Source of the DNA: JBGTIS01 sp041745535
GTDB lineage: Bacteria > Bacteroidota > Bacteroidia > Cytophagales > Cyclobacteriaceae
Assembly: GCA_041745535.1 (NCBI GenBank)
Contig: JBGTIS010000382.1
Span: forward strand, 1 to 6,870
Reading direction: 5' to 3'
DNA: 6,870 nt
The translations under genes were made by a program, and so were the position numbers. The notes below the pieces were generated by a model. The model was not told the origin of the DNA and did not search any database. It saw only the letters and a program-made list of their open reading frames with translations. Positions 1-5,975 of this stretch are shown here, piece by piece; the first letter of the stretch is position 1; each line of letters opens with the position of its first letter.

Positions 1-521
1 CCACCACTTACGGCACCTGTAAAATCAATAACTCCATCAAAAGGTCCAGTACATTGCGTATCACCAGTAGTGTTAACAGAGGCTGAATTGATTGCGATTT
101 CTGAAGCCTGATTGACCCTAATAGCGATGTCTGGAAAACCAGAGTAGCTATACCCATAATTAGTTCCGGATGTACAGATTGATCCTTTTAGAACCAACAA
201 ATAATCTCCTGTCGGCAACCCTGTAAATTTTACAGAATCTCCAGCAATGATTGGATCACTCACTGAATTCGCGGGTGCTCCTGAAGTTCCAGTATAAACA
301 AAAACGCCTAGATCATGTTCGTATAACCTTACCTGATCGCCAGAAACGCTAGGTGGCGTTCCATCTGTAAACCTGAAAACAATAGATCCATCAGTAGAAT
401 TAAAGCACTGCTCGTCGGTTGGTTGTATAACGGTTAATGCCGGTGTTGGACATTGAGCATGTGAATTGAATGCGAATGCAAACAATAAAAATACAACAAC
501 TCCTAATCGCGATAATTTCAT
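1..521 (-). CDS. Exported SprB-repeat-like surface protein, N-terminal part (runs off left edge)
   Basis: The reading frame opens with ATG at 521-519 on the minus strand and stays open for 173 codons to the window edge, so the C-terminus is missing. Residues 1-22 form a signal peptide (MKLSR, a hydrophobic stretch, then NSHA before QCP). The mature part starts with QCPTP and carries one unit at about residues 38-117, with C39, the DGSIVFRFTDG motif at 44-54 and a closing LPTGDYLLVLKGSIC at 102-116. A second unit begins near residue 140 (C157, then FDGVIDF). The pattern of Cys, then DGxI, then LPxGxY, then Cys resembles SprB-type repeats of large Bacteroidota adhesins. That family match is my inference. 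The gene lies 22 bp downstream of a paralogous small gene and is probably cotranscribed with it. A purine-rich GGAGATTAGGAG lies just before the ATG. The protein may be long and exported by type IX secretion, but the C-terminal sorting signal that would show this is outside the window. Confidence 0.82.
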   Translation of the reverse strand, partial: MKLSRLGVVVFLLFAFAFNSHAQCPTPALTVIQPTDEQCFNSTDGSIVFRFTDGTPPSVSGDQVRLYEHDLGVFVYTGTSGAPANSVSDPIIAGDSVKFTGLPTGDYLLVLKGSICTSGTNYGYSYSGFPDIAIRVNQASEIAINSASVNTTGDTQCTGPFDGVIDFTGAVSG

Positions 522-543
522 TGGTACGCTCCTAATCTCCATA

Positions 544-957
544 TTATCTTTCAATAGATTTATGATCATTTGATACCCGGAACTCTTGTTGGTTACAAGC
601 CCCTCCTTTAAGTAAAAGAATGTATTGGCCACTTGGTAAATTGGTAAAGGTCAAAGAGGCAGTTCCAATATTGGGTTGAGGGAGTACATTTTGATCCGGA
701 AGGTGATGGTCATCATAAAGAAATCTGGAAGATTTTTGATCATACAATCTTATCCGGTAATCGTAATGATCAGGGGTTTCACCATCTGTGAAAGTAAATA
801 CGATTTCTCCCTGGTTATCGGTAAAGGTTTTCGGATCAGATAAAACTATTTGAGTGTTCTCTGGAGATGGGCATTGCCCAGGAGCTTCTGGTATGCGCAA
901 AATCATAAACAGAATTACTACAATCAATTCTGGAAAAAATATATGCAATCTTGTCAT
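544..957 (-). CDS. Small exported protein, single-domain paralogue of the next gene
   Basis: This is a 137-residue protein starting at ATG 957-955. Residues 4-27 are hydrophobic and probably act as a signal peptide, with the mature chain starting near QCPSP (28-32). E10 and E24 make the signal slightly unusual, and M18 is a less likely alternative start. The body matches the first unit of the downstream gene motif by motif: QCPSP against QCPTP, GEIVFTFTDG (50-59) against GSIVFRFTDG, RLYD against RLYE, LPSGQYILLLKGGAC (107-121) against LPTGDYLLVLKGSIC. It ends about 16 residues after this unit, so it holds only one repeat domain and no recognisable sorting domain. The Cys expected before the GEIVF strand is absent. 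It could be a standalone secreted protein or a paralogue shortened after tandem duplication. I do not recognise a specific function. It is the first gene of a probable two-gene leftward operon. No good -7 element (CAAAnnTA on the plus strand) is visible just upstream. Confidence 0.78.
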   Translation of the reverse strand: MTRLHIFFPELIVVILFMILRIPEAPGQCPSPENTQIVLSDPKTFTDNQGEIVFTFTDGETPDHYDYRIRLYDQKSSRFLYDDHHLPDQNVLPQPNIGTASLTFTNLPSGQYILLLKGGACNQQEFRVSNDHKSIER

Positions 958-1132
958 AAAAAAATGTTTAGATCTTCTCTAGCTTAAAAAACAGCTTGCA
1001 AAATGGATTAAAATGTTACAAGCAAATGATTTACTCGAATTACTACCTTTATGCTTATCTTAAATGTTTCCACCTGATTCGCCGTATTCTGATAATCGCT
1101 ATTTCTATATCTTATAAGTCCAGCCAAAACTC

Positions 1133-1183
1133 GCTATATTGAACTTTTTTAATAATTAATATTCTTATCTATTTCAATATAGC
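1133..1183. repeat. 11-bp perfect inverted repeat with 29-bp spacer
   Basis: GCTATATTGAA (1133-1143) is followed by its exact reverse complement TTCAATATAGC (1173-1183). The spacer between them is very AT-rich. The arms cannot be extended in either direction. There is no T-tract immediately after, so it is not a standard terminator. It may be a protein-binding site with separated half-sites or an RNA hairpin. Confidence 0.6.
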
Positions 1184-1474
1184 TTAAATAGTGCTAATCG
1201 GATTTTCAGTAAAACTAAAGGGAGTAGAACTGATGTAGGTTTTTAATTTAATTGAGTGGATTAGTTATTGCTATGAGGAAAAAGGCAAAGTTTTGTTATT
1301 ATTCTTTGTGAAATCATACTTTTAAAGCTTTCCTTTATGATGAGCCGGAATTGATGAGCATTCAGCAAGGTAAATACACCAACTGCTTTAAAAGCAAAGT
1401 TACAATTCTGAGGATAATTTGAATTTGTCATGCCTGACTAATCATAATTAGCAAGACCTAACAATAACTGTGAT

Positions 1475-1496
1475 TTTTGGTAGATTTGAACCAAAA
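1475..1496. promoter_or_regulatory. Palindrome TTTTGGT-N8-ACCAAAA, possible operator
   Basis: The perfect 7-bp arms TTTTGGT (1475-1481) and ACCAAAA (1490-1496) flank an 8-bp spacer. Its centre is about 57 bp upstream of the start site predicted from the TATCTTTG element, where an activator would commonly bind. It also overlaps a second TAnnTTTG match (TAGATTTG, 1481-1488). The binding protein is unknown. Autoregulation by the adjacent LuxR-type protein is one possibility. Confidence 0.4.
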
Positions 1497-1528
1497 CAAA
1501 CCAACATGCAATAGCATCCAGAAAGTAT

Positions 1529-1536
1529 TATCTTTG
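1529..1536 (+). promoter_or_regulatory. Bacteroidota -7 promoter element TATCTTTG
   Basis: TATCTTTG is an exact match to the TAnnTTTG -7 consensus of Bacteroidota primary sigma promoters. It lies 50 bp before the ATG at 1587, which would give a leader of roughly 45 nt. No TTG is seen at the usual -33 spacing, so the promoter may be weak or activator-dependent. Confidence 0.5.
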
Positions 1537-1586
1537 GTTAAGTATGAAATTAATAGATAGGAAGGCGCCCGTTAGGCTGAAAACCC

Positions 1587-2552
1587 ATGAGTGATCAAGA
1601 ATACTTTTCTCATTTATATGAAATCGCCAGTGAGCTTAATAAGGAATTTTCTTTGCATGCGGCCTTGAGAATTTCTTTAGAAAAGACCGTAGAGTTGTTA
1701 AACCTTGAAACTGGATGGATCTGGCTTGTACAGACTGATGTTCAGTCTGTGTATCTGGCCGCTTCTTATCATTTACCTCCAGCCCTGAGTGAACATCCGG
1801 AGCGGCTTTCAGGCTGGTGTTTTTGTATTGAAAAGTATTTGACCAACGATATCGCAAAAGCCAGAAACATTAGCGAGGTTACCTGTAGCCGACTGAAAAA
1901 TATTAAATCGGGCACCCGGGATCTGAAGTTTCATGCTACCATTCCTATTACCACTTATGGGCAGAAGGTCGGGCTCATTAATTTAGTGAGTAAGGAAACG
2001 CAGCAGCTAAACGACAAACAATTGTCAATGTTAAATACCATTTCTGAACTCATAGGTATGGCTATTCAGCGTACTCGGGTACAGGAATCGTATGGGGTAC
2101 TACCTGCCAGCAAAGATACGGCTATTGGTGAGGTGTTAAACCGGGTACTTCAACCCAGAATTGATGAGTTAGCTACTAACCTGAATGAAGCAAGCTCTTT
2201 ATTAGAACGAAAGGATATATCCAGTGCCCTTCAACACTTCAAAATATCAGTGGAACAGGCGAAAGAACTACAGCAACAGCTGCTGCTCATTACTGGTGAA
2301 ACAGGATTCCGACAATTGGAAAAATCAACAGATGCACGTTTTCACTATCCAACTTCACCCTTAACCCAACGAGAATTGGAAGTACTTACGCTCGTAAGGA
2401 AAGGGTATACCAACAAACAAGTTGCCGAGCAGCTTTTCGTAGCTGAGCGTACCATTAAATTTCATGTTACCTCTATCTTATCCAAACTCCTGGCCCGCAC
2501 CCGCACTGAAGCCGTAAATAACGCAATTCAACGCGGACTCCTGGGTATTTGA
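1587..2552 (+). CDS. GAF-domain LuxR-family transcriptional regulator
   Basis: This 321-residue protein is a cytoplasmic one-component regulator with no signal peptide or membrane segment. Residues about 10-165 form a GAF sensor domain. Residues about 180-240 form a helical, charged linker (QPRIDELATNLNEAS onward) that resembles the dimerization helices of NarX/HisKA_3-type kinases. Residues 257-321 are a canonical LuxR/FixJ helix-turn-helix: LTQRELEVL (259-267), G273, TNKQVAEQL (275-283), then ERTIKFHV (287-294) as the recognition helix. The GAF domain has a C-x-C pair (C78, C80) and C100, which could bind a metal or Fe-S centre or act as redox thiols. That is inference. No receiver domain is present, so input probably comes through the GAF ligand or cofactor. 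Target genes cannot be read from sequence, but its own promoter and the SDR/QueA-like pair 132 bp downstream are the nearest candidates. A hairpin terminator follows it. The family assignment is secure and the signal is unknown. Confidence 0.93.
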   Translation: MSDQEYFSHLYEIASELNKEFSLHAALRISLEKTVELLNLETGWIWLVQTDVQSVYLAASYHLPPALSEHPERLSGWCFCIEKYLTNDIAKARNISEVTCSRLKNIKSGTRDLKFHATIPITTYGQKVGLINLVSKETQQLNDKQLSMLNTISELIGMAIQRTRVQESYGVLPASKDTAIGEVLNRVLQPRIDELATNLNEASSLLERKDISSALQHFKISVEQAKELQQQLLLITGETGFRQLEKSTDARFHYPTSPLTQRELEVLTLVRKGYTNKQVAEQLFVAERTIKFHVTSILSKLLARTRTEAVNNAIQRGLLGI

Positions 2553-2579
2553 TTGCAATCGCAGCTTTATTCATTACCT

Positions 2580-2608
2580 GACCTGTACCATTGGACAGGT
2601 CGTTTTCT
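2580..2608 (+). terminator. Probable rho-independent terminator after the regulator
   Basis: GACCTGT (2580-2586) and ACAGGTC (2595-2601) form a perfect 7-bp stem with an 8-nt loop, followed by GTTTTCT. It starts 28 bp after the regulator's stop codon. The T-tract is short, so termination may be partial and allow read-through into the SDR gene. The same palindrome could also serve as an operator for that gene. Confidence 0.55.
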
Positions 2609-2684
2609 AGCCTTAAGTACGTTTTATTCAACCTTGTGGCCGCTGATATTCGCGTGGATTTAACACATATAAAATACAGATATC

Positions 2685-3392
2685 ATGGCAAAGAAAAAAA
2701 CCGCTCTGATTACGGGAGCATCTAAAGGAATGGGCCTTTCATTAGCAGAAAGCCTGGCACATAAAGGATGGAAACTATTAATCGATGCACGGGATGCTAA
2801 ACAATTGCTTCTGGCAAAAAACCATTTAGAACAATTTACCGAGGTAATCGCCGTGTCCGGAGATGTGCGGGATGAAATCCACCTGCTGCGATTGTCTGAA
2901 GCATTGGAAGGAAATCAATGGCTATTAGACCTGGTTGTGAATAATGCCTCTTCACTTGGAATTTCTCCCATGCCAAAACTGCTGGACCATCCGGTTGACG
3001 ACCTGCATGTGGTTTTTCATACAAATTTAATCGCACCCATTTCACTTTTGCGGAAAGTGAAAGCCTATCTCAGTACAAACGCCAAAATTATCAATATAAG
3101 TAGCGATGCAGGCGCTGAAGCCTACGAGAACTGGGGAGCCTATGGAGGCAGCAAAGCAGGTCTGGATCACATGACAGCCATTCTGGCCAAAGAAAATCCA
3201 ACTTTCTCCTTCTATGCTTTTGATCCGGGAGATATGCGTACGGAAATGCATCAGGCAGCTTTCCCAGGTCAGGATATTAGCGACCGGCCGCTTCCTGCCG
3301 AATATGCTGTACCGGCTTTGTTACAACTTATTGAAAGCGAATTCCCAAGTGGGCGCTTTACCACCCAATTAATTAAGGAACATACGTTATGA
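2685..3392 (+). CDS. Short-chain dehydrogenase/reductase (SDR), NAD(P)-dependent
   Basis: This is a 235-residue cytoplasmic oxidoreductase of the classical SDR type, with the usual Rossmann-fold layout. The cofactor glycine motif is TGASKGMG (10-17). D60-V61 is the adenine-contacting Asp. NNAS (86-89) stands for the usual NNAG, and N114 is the structural Asn. The catalytic set is S139 or S140 (IISS region), Y153 and K157 (YGGSK). The DPGDMRTEM segment (180-188) follows the common PG motif. The C-terminal part is short, so it is a compact SDR. The substrate cannot be told from the sequence. Its stop overlaps the start of the QueA-like gene (ATGA, 3389-3392), which implies translational coupling and a shared pathway. 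Upstream, TACGTTTT (2618-2625) is a one-mismatch -7 candidate with TTG at 2591-2593, so it may have its own promoter. An SDR is not part of the known queuosine route (FolE, QueD, QueE, QueC, QueF, Tgt, QueA, QueG/H). Confidence 0.94.
   Translation: MAKKKTALITGASKGMGLSLAESLAHKGWKLLIDARDAKQLLLAKNHLEQFTEVIAVSGDVRDEIHLLRLSEALEGNQWLLDLVVNNASSLGISPMPKLLDHPVDDLHVVFHTNLIAPISLLRKVKAYLSTNAKIINISSDAGAEAYENWGAYGGSKAGLDHMTAILAKENPTFSFYAFDPGDMRTEMHQAAFPGQDISDRPLPAEYAVPALLQLIESEFPSGRFTTQLIKEHTL
3375..3391 (+). promoter_or_regulatory. Ribosome-binding site and overlapping start of the QueA-like gene
   Basis: AAGGAA (3375-3380) lies 8 bp before the ATG at 3389, inside the end of the SDR gene. This is one of the clearer Shine-Dalgarno matches in the window. 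Together with the ATGA overlap it fixes the start of the downstream gene and supports coupled translation. Confidence 0.6.
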
Positions 3393-4444
3393 ACATAATA
3401 ACTCATTCAACCATACACTTCGAATTACCTGAACACCTGGCCTGCCCCAAACCAACAGAAGAAAGAAACCTGAAGCGCGATGAGGTACGCTTGCTGGTAA
3501 CCACAGGGGCAGGACAAATTGAACATACAACCTTTACCCAATTAGGCGCCTACCTGCGGGCTGGCGACGTATTGGTAGTAAATACTTCAGCAACCATTGC
3601 TTCGGCTTTGCCGGTATTATTACCCCATGGAGGCCAGGGAAGGTTACATCTGAGCAATAAAATGAACGGCCAGGAATGGTTGATAGAAATCAGGGAAGTA
3701 GTAGGCAATAAAACAGTTCGATGGAAAAATGGTGAAGCAGGTATGGTATTTCAATTGCCATCAGCCGGTAATATTACTTTGAAACAAAAGTTCTATAGAA
3801 ACCAACAATGGCTGGACCTGTGGATTGCTGATTTCCAGGTCGAGCAGCCCGTGAACACATATCTGGCAGCCCATGCCCTGCCTATCCAGTACGAAAAGTT
3901 AAATAATCCATATCCATTAACCTATTACCAAACCTGGTTTTCTTTTCATCCCGGAAGTGCTGAAATGCCCTCAGCAAGCCGAGGATTTACCACCGATTTA
4001 GTAAATAAATTAATGAATAAAGGTGTAATACTGGCGCCCTTTCTTCTACATACAGGTGTATCGAGCCTTGAGGACAACGAGACACCTTATCCGGAATATA
4101 TGGAGATTAATCCTATTTCAGCTAACCTCATCAATGTGGCCAAAAGCCAAAACCGGCGGATCATTGCGGTAGGCACTACCTCCATCCGAGCCATTGAAAC
4201 GGCCGCGAACCACACAGGAAAGGTGATACCCTACCGGGGAAACACCAATTTATGTATTGATGAAAGCTATACGATGAAAGTAGCCGATGGTCTGCTCACT
4301 GGTTTTCATGAACCCAGAGCATCGCATTTGAATATGTTGCAATCAGTAGGTGGCTTCGAACACATTGAACAGGCTTATCAGGCTGCCATTCGGGCTGGTT
4401 ACTACTGGCATCAGTTTGGCGACTTACACCTGATATTGCCTTAG
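3389..4444 (+). CDS. Divergent QueA-like protein (S-adenosylmethionine:tRNA ribosyltransferase-isomerase family)
   Basis: This 351-residue protein is close to the usual QueA length. Overall QueA architecture is clear: an N-terminal LPEHLACPKPTEER segment (13-26), GDVLVVNTSATIAS (59-72) matching GDLLVFNNTRVIPA, YQTWFSFHPGS (180-190), VGTTSIRAIET (261-271), GFHEPRAS (305-312) matching NFHLPKST, and a C-terminal GDLHLIL (344-350). True QueA transfers the ribosyl part of SAM to preQ1 in tRNA to make epoxyqueuosine. Here the most diagnostic motifs differ: APTAGLHF becomes MPSASRGF (193-200), HVGxGTFxPV becomes HTGVSSLED (221-229), and the MHSEYxEV stretch becomes YPEYMEI (234-240). From memory, similar 'GSAEMPSA' variants occur in actinobacterial QueA paralogues. 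I could not check this. The gene is coupled to an SDR by an ATGA overlap and ends at a strong terminator. It is probably a paralogue with a different substrate, so I give no queA symbol. Automatic annotation would probably call it QueA. Confidence 0.9.
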   Translation: MNIITHSTIHFELPEHLACPKPTEERNLKRDEVRLLVTTGAGQIEHTTFTQLGAYLRAGDVLVVNTSATIASALPVLLPHGGQGRLHLSNKMNGQEWLIEIREVVGNKTVRWKNGEAGMVFQLPSAGNITLKQKFYRNQQWLDLWIADFQVEQPVNTYLAAHALPIQYEKLNNPYPLTYYQTWFSFHPGSAEMPSASRGFTTDLVNKLMNKGVILAPFLLHTGVSSLEDNETPYPEYMEINPISANLINVAKSQNRRIIAVGTTSIRAIETAANHTGKVIPYRGNTNLCIDESYTMKVADGLLTGFHEPRASHLNMLQSVGGFEHIEQAYQAAIRAGYYWHQFGDLHLILP

Positions 4445-4462
4445 AAAAGTTGGTATTACAAA

Positions 4463-4503
4463 CTAAAAAGCTAGCGCTAACTTCAACTAAGCTAGCTTTT
4501 TAG
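4463..4503. terminator. Bidirectional rho-independent terminator
   Basis: A perfect 13-bp stem, CTAAAAAGCTAGC (4463-4475) with GCTAGCTTTTTAG (4491-4503), encloses a 15-nt loop. The A5 and T5 flanks make it work as a terminator on either strand. It sits between the convergent QueA-like gene and the kinase fragment, and the fragment's stop codon lies within the stem. Confidence 0.85.
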
Positions 4504-4844
4504 ACTTTTGGTAACGAAACCTTAAATTGGGTACCTTTGCCTTCTTCACTTTTAAAAGTAATGTGCCCGTTCATAGCTTTTGTAAAATCATAACATAATA
4601 ACAGTCCTAAACCAACTCCTTTTTCATGGTCCGATCCAACTGTTGCCAGGATCCTGGCGCTAAAAATCTGTCTTTGCTTTTCAATAGGAATACCTATTCC
4701 ATTCATGTTGAAAGCACGATTTTCCAAAGTAAAATCTTGAAAACTCCCTGTGAGGTATTCCCATATCTTTTTAATACCAGAAAAATAACTTGTCATTCTT
4801 AAAAAATAATTCGGCAATTTTCTACTCATTAAAACGTATGCCAA
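4500..4844 (-). pseudogene. Histidine kinase C-terminal ATPase fragment (probable remnant)
   Basis: Residues 48-114 of this 114-residue frame match the end of a HATPase_c domain: NGIGIP (48-53, G1 box), RQIF (58-61, F-box region), GVGLGLLL (76-83, G2 box), MNGHITFKSEEGKGTQF (91-107) and a final VSLP. The G1-box Asp that normally precedes NGIGI and binds adenine is Met47. Residues 1-46 do not look like a kinase. There is no N-box with its Asn, no His phosphoacceptor and no sensor, and the other two frames of this stretch do not supply them. The only start giving the full frame is TTG at 4844-4842 (ATG is available at residue 6), and the frame is open upstream to a stop near 4878. It cannot be a working kinase. 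A truncated remnant of a hybrid or light/redox-type sensor kinase is most likely. A small expressed ATPase-like protein is possible but less so. Confidence 0.65.
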
Positions 4845-4889
4845 AGGAAGATTGGCAACTATTACTTTTCTGAATAGATTTGGATATTA

Positions 4890-4921
4890 GCATCTAAATA
4901 AAAGCGACTAAATTTAGATGC
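4890..4921. repeat. 10-bp inverted repeat upstream of the kinase fragment
   Basis: GCATCTAAAT (4890-4899) and ATTTAGATGC (4912-4921) are perfect reverse complements around a 12-nt loop. No T-tract follows on either strand. It may be a regulator site or a hairpin left over from a rearranged region, in the spacer between the divergent kinase fragment and DUF1080 gene. Confidence 0.55.
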
Positions 4922-5006
4922 GTATTATTAAATATTGAGGCTGATTTAGTAATAATGAGGCGCAATAATAATAAAAGGGTATAGGTATTCGCAAACCGTA
5001 TATTCG

Positions 5007-5028
5007 TTTCAGTCAAAAAAAACTGAAA
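5007..5028. repeat. 7-bp inverted repeat TTTCAGT-N8-ACTGAAA
   Basis: The arms TTTCAGT (5007-5013) and ACTGAAA (5022-5028) surround an A-rich 8-nt spacer. The site is centred about 50 bp upstream of the predicted -7 element of the DUF1080 gene, so it may be an operator for that gene. It has the same 7-8-7 geometry as the palindrome at 1475-1496, but a different sequence. Confidence 0.4.
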
Positions 5029-5066
5029 TATATCTGCTTTGAAAAAATATTAATTTATATTTCTCC

Positions 5067-5074
5067 TAGTTTTG
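5067..5074 (+). promoter_or_regulatory. Bacteroidota -7 promoter element TAGTTTTG
   Basis: TAGTTTTG matches TAnnTTTG exactly and lies 32 bp before the ATG at 5107. A TTTG at 5038-5041 could be the -33 element, though the 25-bp spacer is slightly longer than usual. The predicted transcript leader would be about 25 nt. Confidence 0.5.
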
Positions 5075-5106
5075 TATTGAAGCGAATCATTAAATTTTAA
5101 GTATCC

Positions 5107-5904
5107 ATGAAAAACACAATCACTCTTATCTTACTCTTTTTCCTTTTTAGCTATGGATTAATTGCCCAACAGGTTCCAATAGAAAAAAAATTATATAGTA
5201 ACTTATTAACTTATCATGAAACTTCACCAAACCCAACAGAATCCAGTATTTCTGGAAATTTAACTGAGCTTCCCAATTGGCAAAAACCCAAACCATTTCA
5301 ACTTAGCAAGGAGGAAAAAAAAGCAGGGTTTGAGATATTGTTTGATGGTAGCAACCTGAATAAGTGGACAGGCAATACTACCGATTATGTAATTGAAAAA
5401 GGCGATATGGTGATTTATCCGGATAATGGCGGAGAAGGAAATATTTATACCAAAGACGAATACGGCGATTTTGAATTTCGATTCGAGTTCTTACTTACGC
5501 CAGGCGCTAATAATGGGTTGGGCATCCGTGCCCCATTGGAAGGCGATGCCGCCTATACTGGGATCGAATTGCAAATTTTAGACAATACTGCGGATATGTA
5601 TAAAGACCTGAAACCCTATCAGTATCATGGCTCGGCTTATGGCATTTTACCAGCGAAAAAAGGTTATTTAAAACCTGTAGGCGAATGGAATTATCAGGAA
5701 GTAGTAGTAAAAGGCAATAAAATTAAGGTAACGCTGAATGGCGAAGTAATTCTGGATGGAGACATTACTGATGCCAAGGAAAATGGTACCCACGATGAAC
5801 ACGAACACCCCGGCCTTCAACGCACTACCGGACATATCGGTTTTCTGGGACATGGCTCCATCGTTCGCTTCCGAAATATCCGAGTCAACGATTTCAGCAA
5901 GTAG
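5107..5904 (+). CDS. Exported DUF1080 / 3-keto-disaccharide hydrolase-family protein
   Basis: This 265-residue protein has a Sec signal peptide (residues 1-20, MKNTITLILLFFLF core, cleavage near LIA/QQ), so it acts in the periplasm or beyond. Residues about 68-262 form the 3keto-disac_hyd domain (PF06439, concanavalin-like beta-sandwich). Visible family motifs are LSKEEKKAGFEILFDGSNL (66-84), GDFEFRFEF (120-128), GANNGLGIRAP (133-143), GIELQILDN (152-160), GSAYGILPA (175-183), GEWNYQEVVVKGNKI (192-206), LNGEVILDGD (210-219), and GHIGFLGHGSIVRFRNIRV (242-260). Members of this family cleave 3-keto-glycosides in an oxidative sugar-breakdown route. The exact substrate here is unknown. A segment of about 45 residues (22-66, rich in Ser, Thr, Asn and Pro) precedes the domain and looks like a linker. 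There is no lipobox. It is first in a likely operon with the MBL-fold hydrolase 71 bp downstream, with its own promoter at 5067. The family call is secure. Confidence 0.94.
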   Translation: MKNTITLILLFFLFSYGLIAQQVPIEKKLYSNLLTYHETSPNPTESSISGNLTELPNWQKPKPFQLSKEEKKAGFEILFDGSNLNKWTGNTTDYVIEKGDMVIYPDNGGEGNIYTKDEYGDFEFRFEFLLTPGANNGLGIRAPLEGDAAYTGIELQILDNTADMYKDLKPYQYHGSAYGILPAKKGYLKPVGEWNYQEVVVKGNKIKVTLNGEVILDGDITDAKENGTHDEHEHPGLQRTTGHIGFLGHGSIVRFRNIRVNDFSK

Positions 5905-5975
5905 GGCTGGGGCTGTACTGCCTCATTAATTTTCAAAACATGTGCCTGTTTAATTATACCATAAAAATAAATATT

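Larger units (their letters stand above)
958..1586. other. 629-bp divergent intergenic region
   Basis: This AT-rich spacer lies between the leftward surface-protein genes and the rightward GAF-LuxR gene. I see no convincing gene: reading frames are short and lack recognisable motifs, and no tRNA-like structure was found. It contains an 11-bp inverted repeat (1133-1183), a small palindrome TGCTTT-A-AAAGCA (1384-1396), a 7-bp inverted repeat (1475-1496) and a likely -7 promoter element (1529-1536). Its length suggests that it carries regulatory sites for both directions, or an undetected small RNA. Confidence 0.6.

Noticed and set aside
958..1060. Promoter for the leftward surface-protein operon
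   Set aside because: No CAAAnnTA (minus-strand TAnnTTTG) with suitable spacing was found. Only partial matches such as CAAAATGG occur, so no call is made.
1384..1396. Small palindrome TGCTTT-A-AAAGCA in the divergent spacer
   Set aside because: It is short and AT-rich, with no positional relation to a promoter element. Such palindromes are expected by chance here.
1636..1857. Minus-strand frame of 73 residues inside the GAF-LuxR gene
   Set aside because: It lies wholly opposite a well-supported gene and shows no motif. It is a shadow frame, as are those at 2836-3045, 3042-3251, 5668-5853 and 6009-6206.
2618..2625. TACGTTTT as a -7 element for the SDR gene
   Set aside because: It has one mismatch to TAnnTTTG, and the possible -33 TTG lies inside the terminator loop with a long spacer. 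It is mentioned in the gene entry only.
5940..5975. Upstream ATG that would add 12 residues to the MBL protein
   Set aside because: The added residues would put polar sequence before the signal peptide. The ATG at 5976 gives a normal signal peptide.
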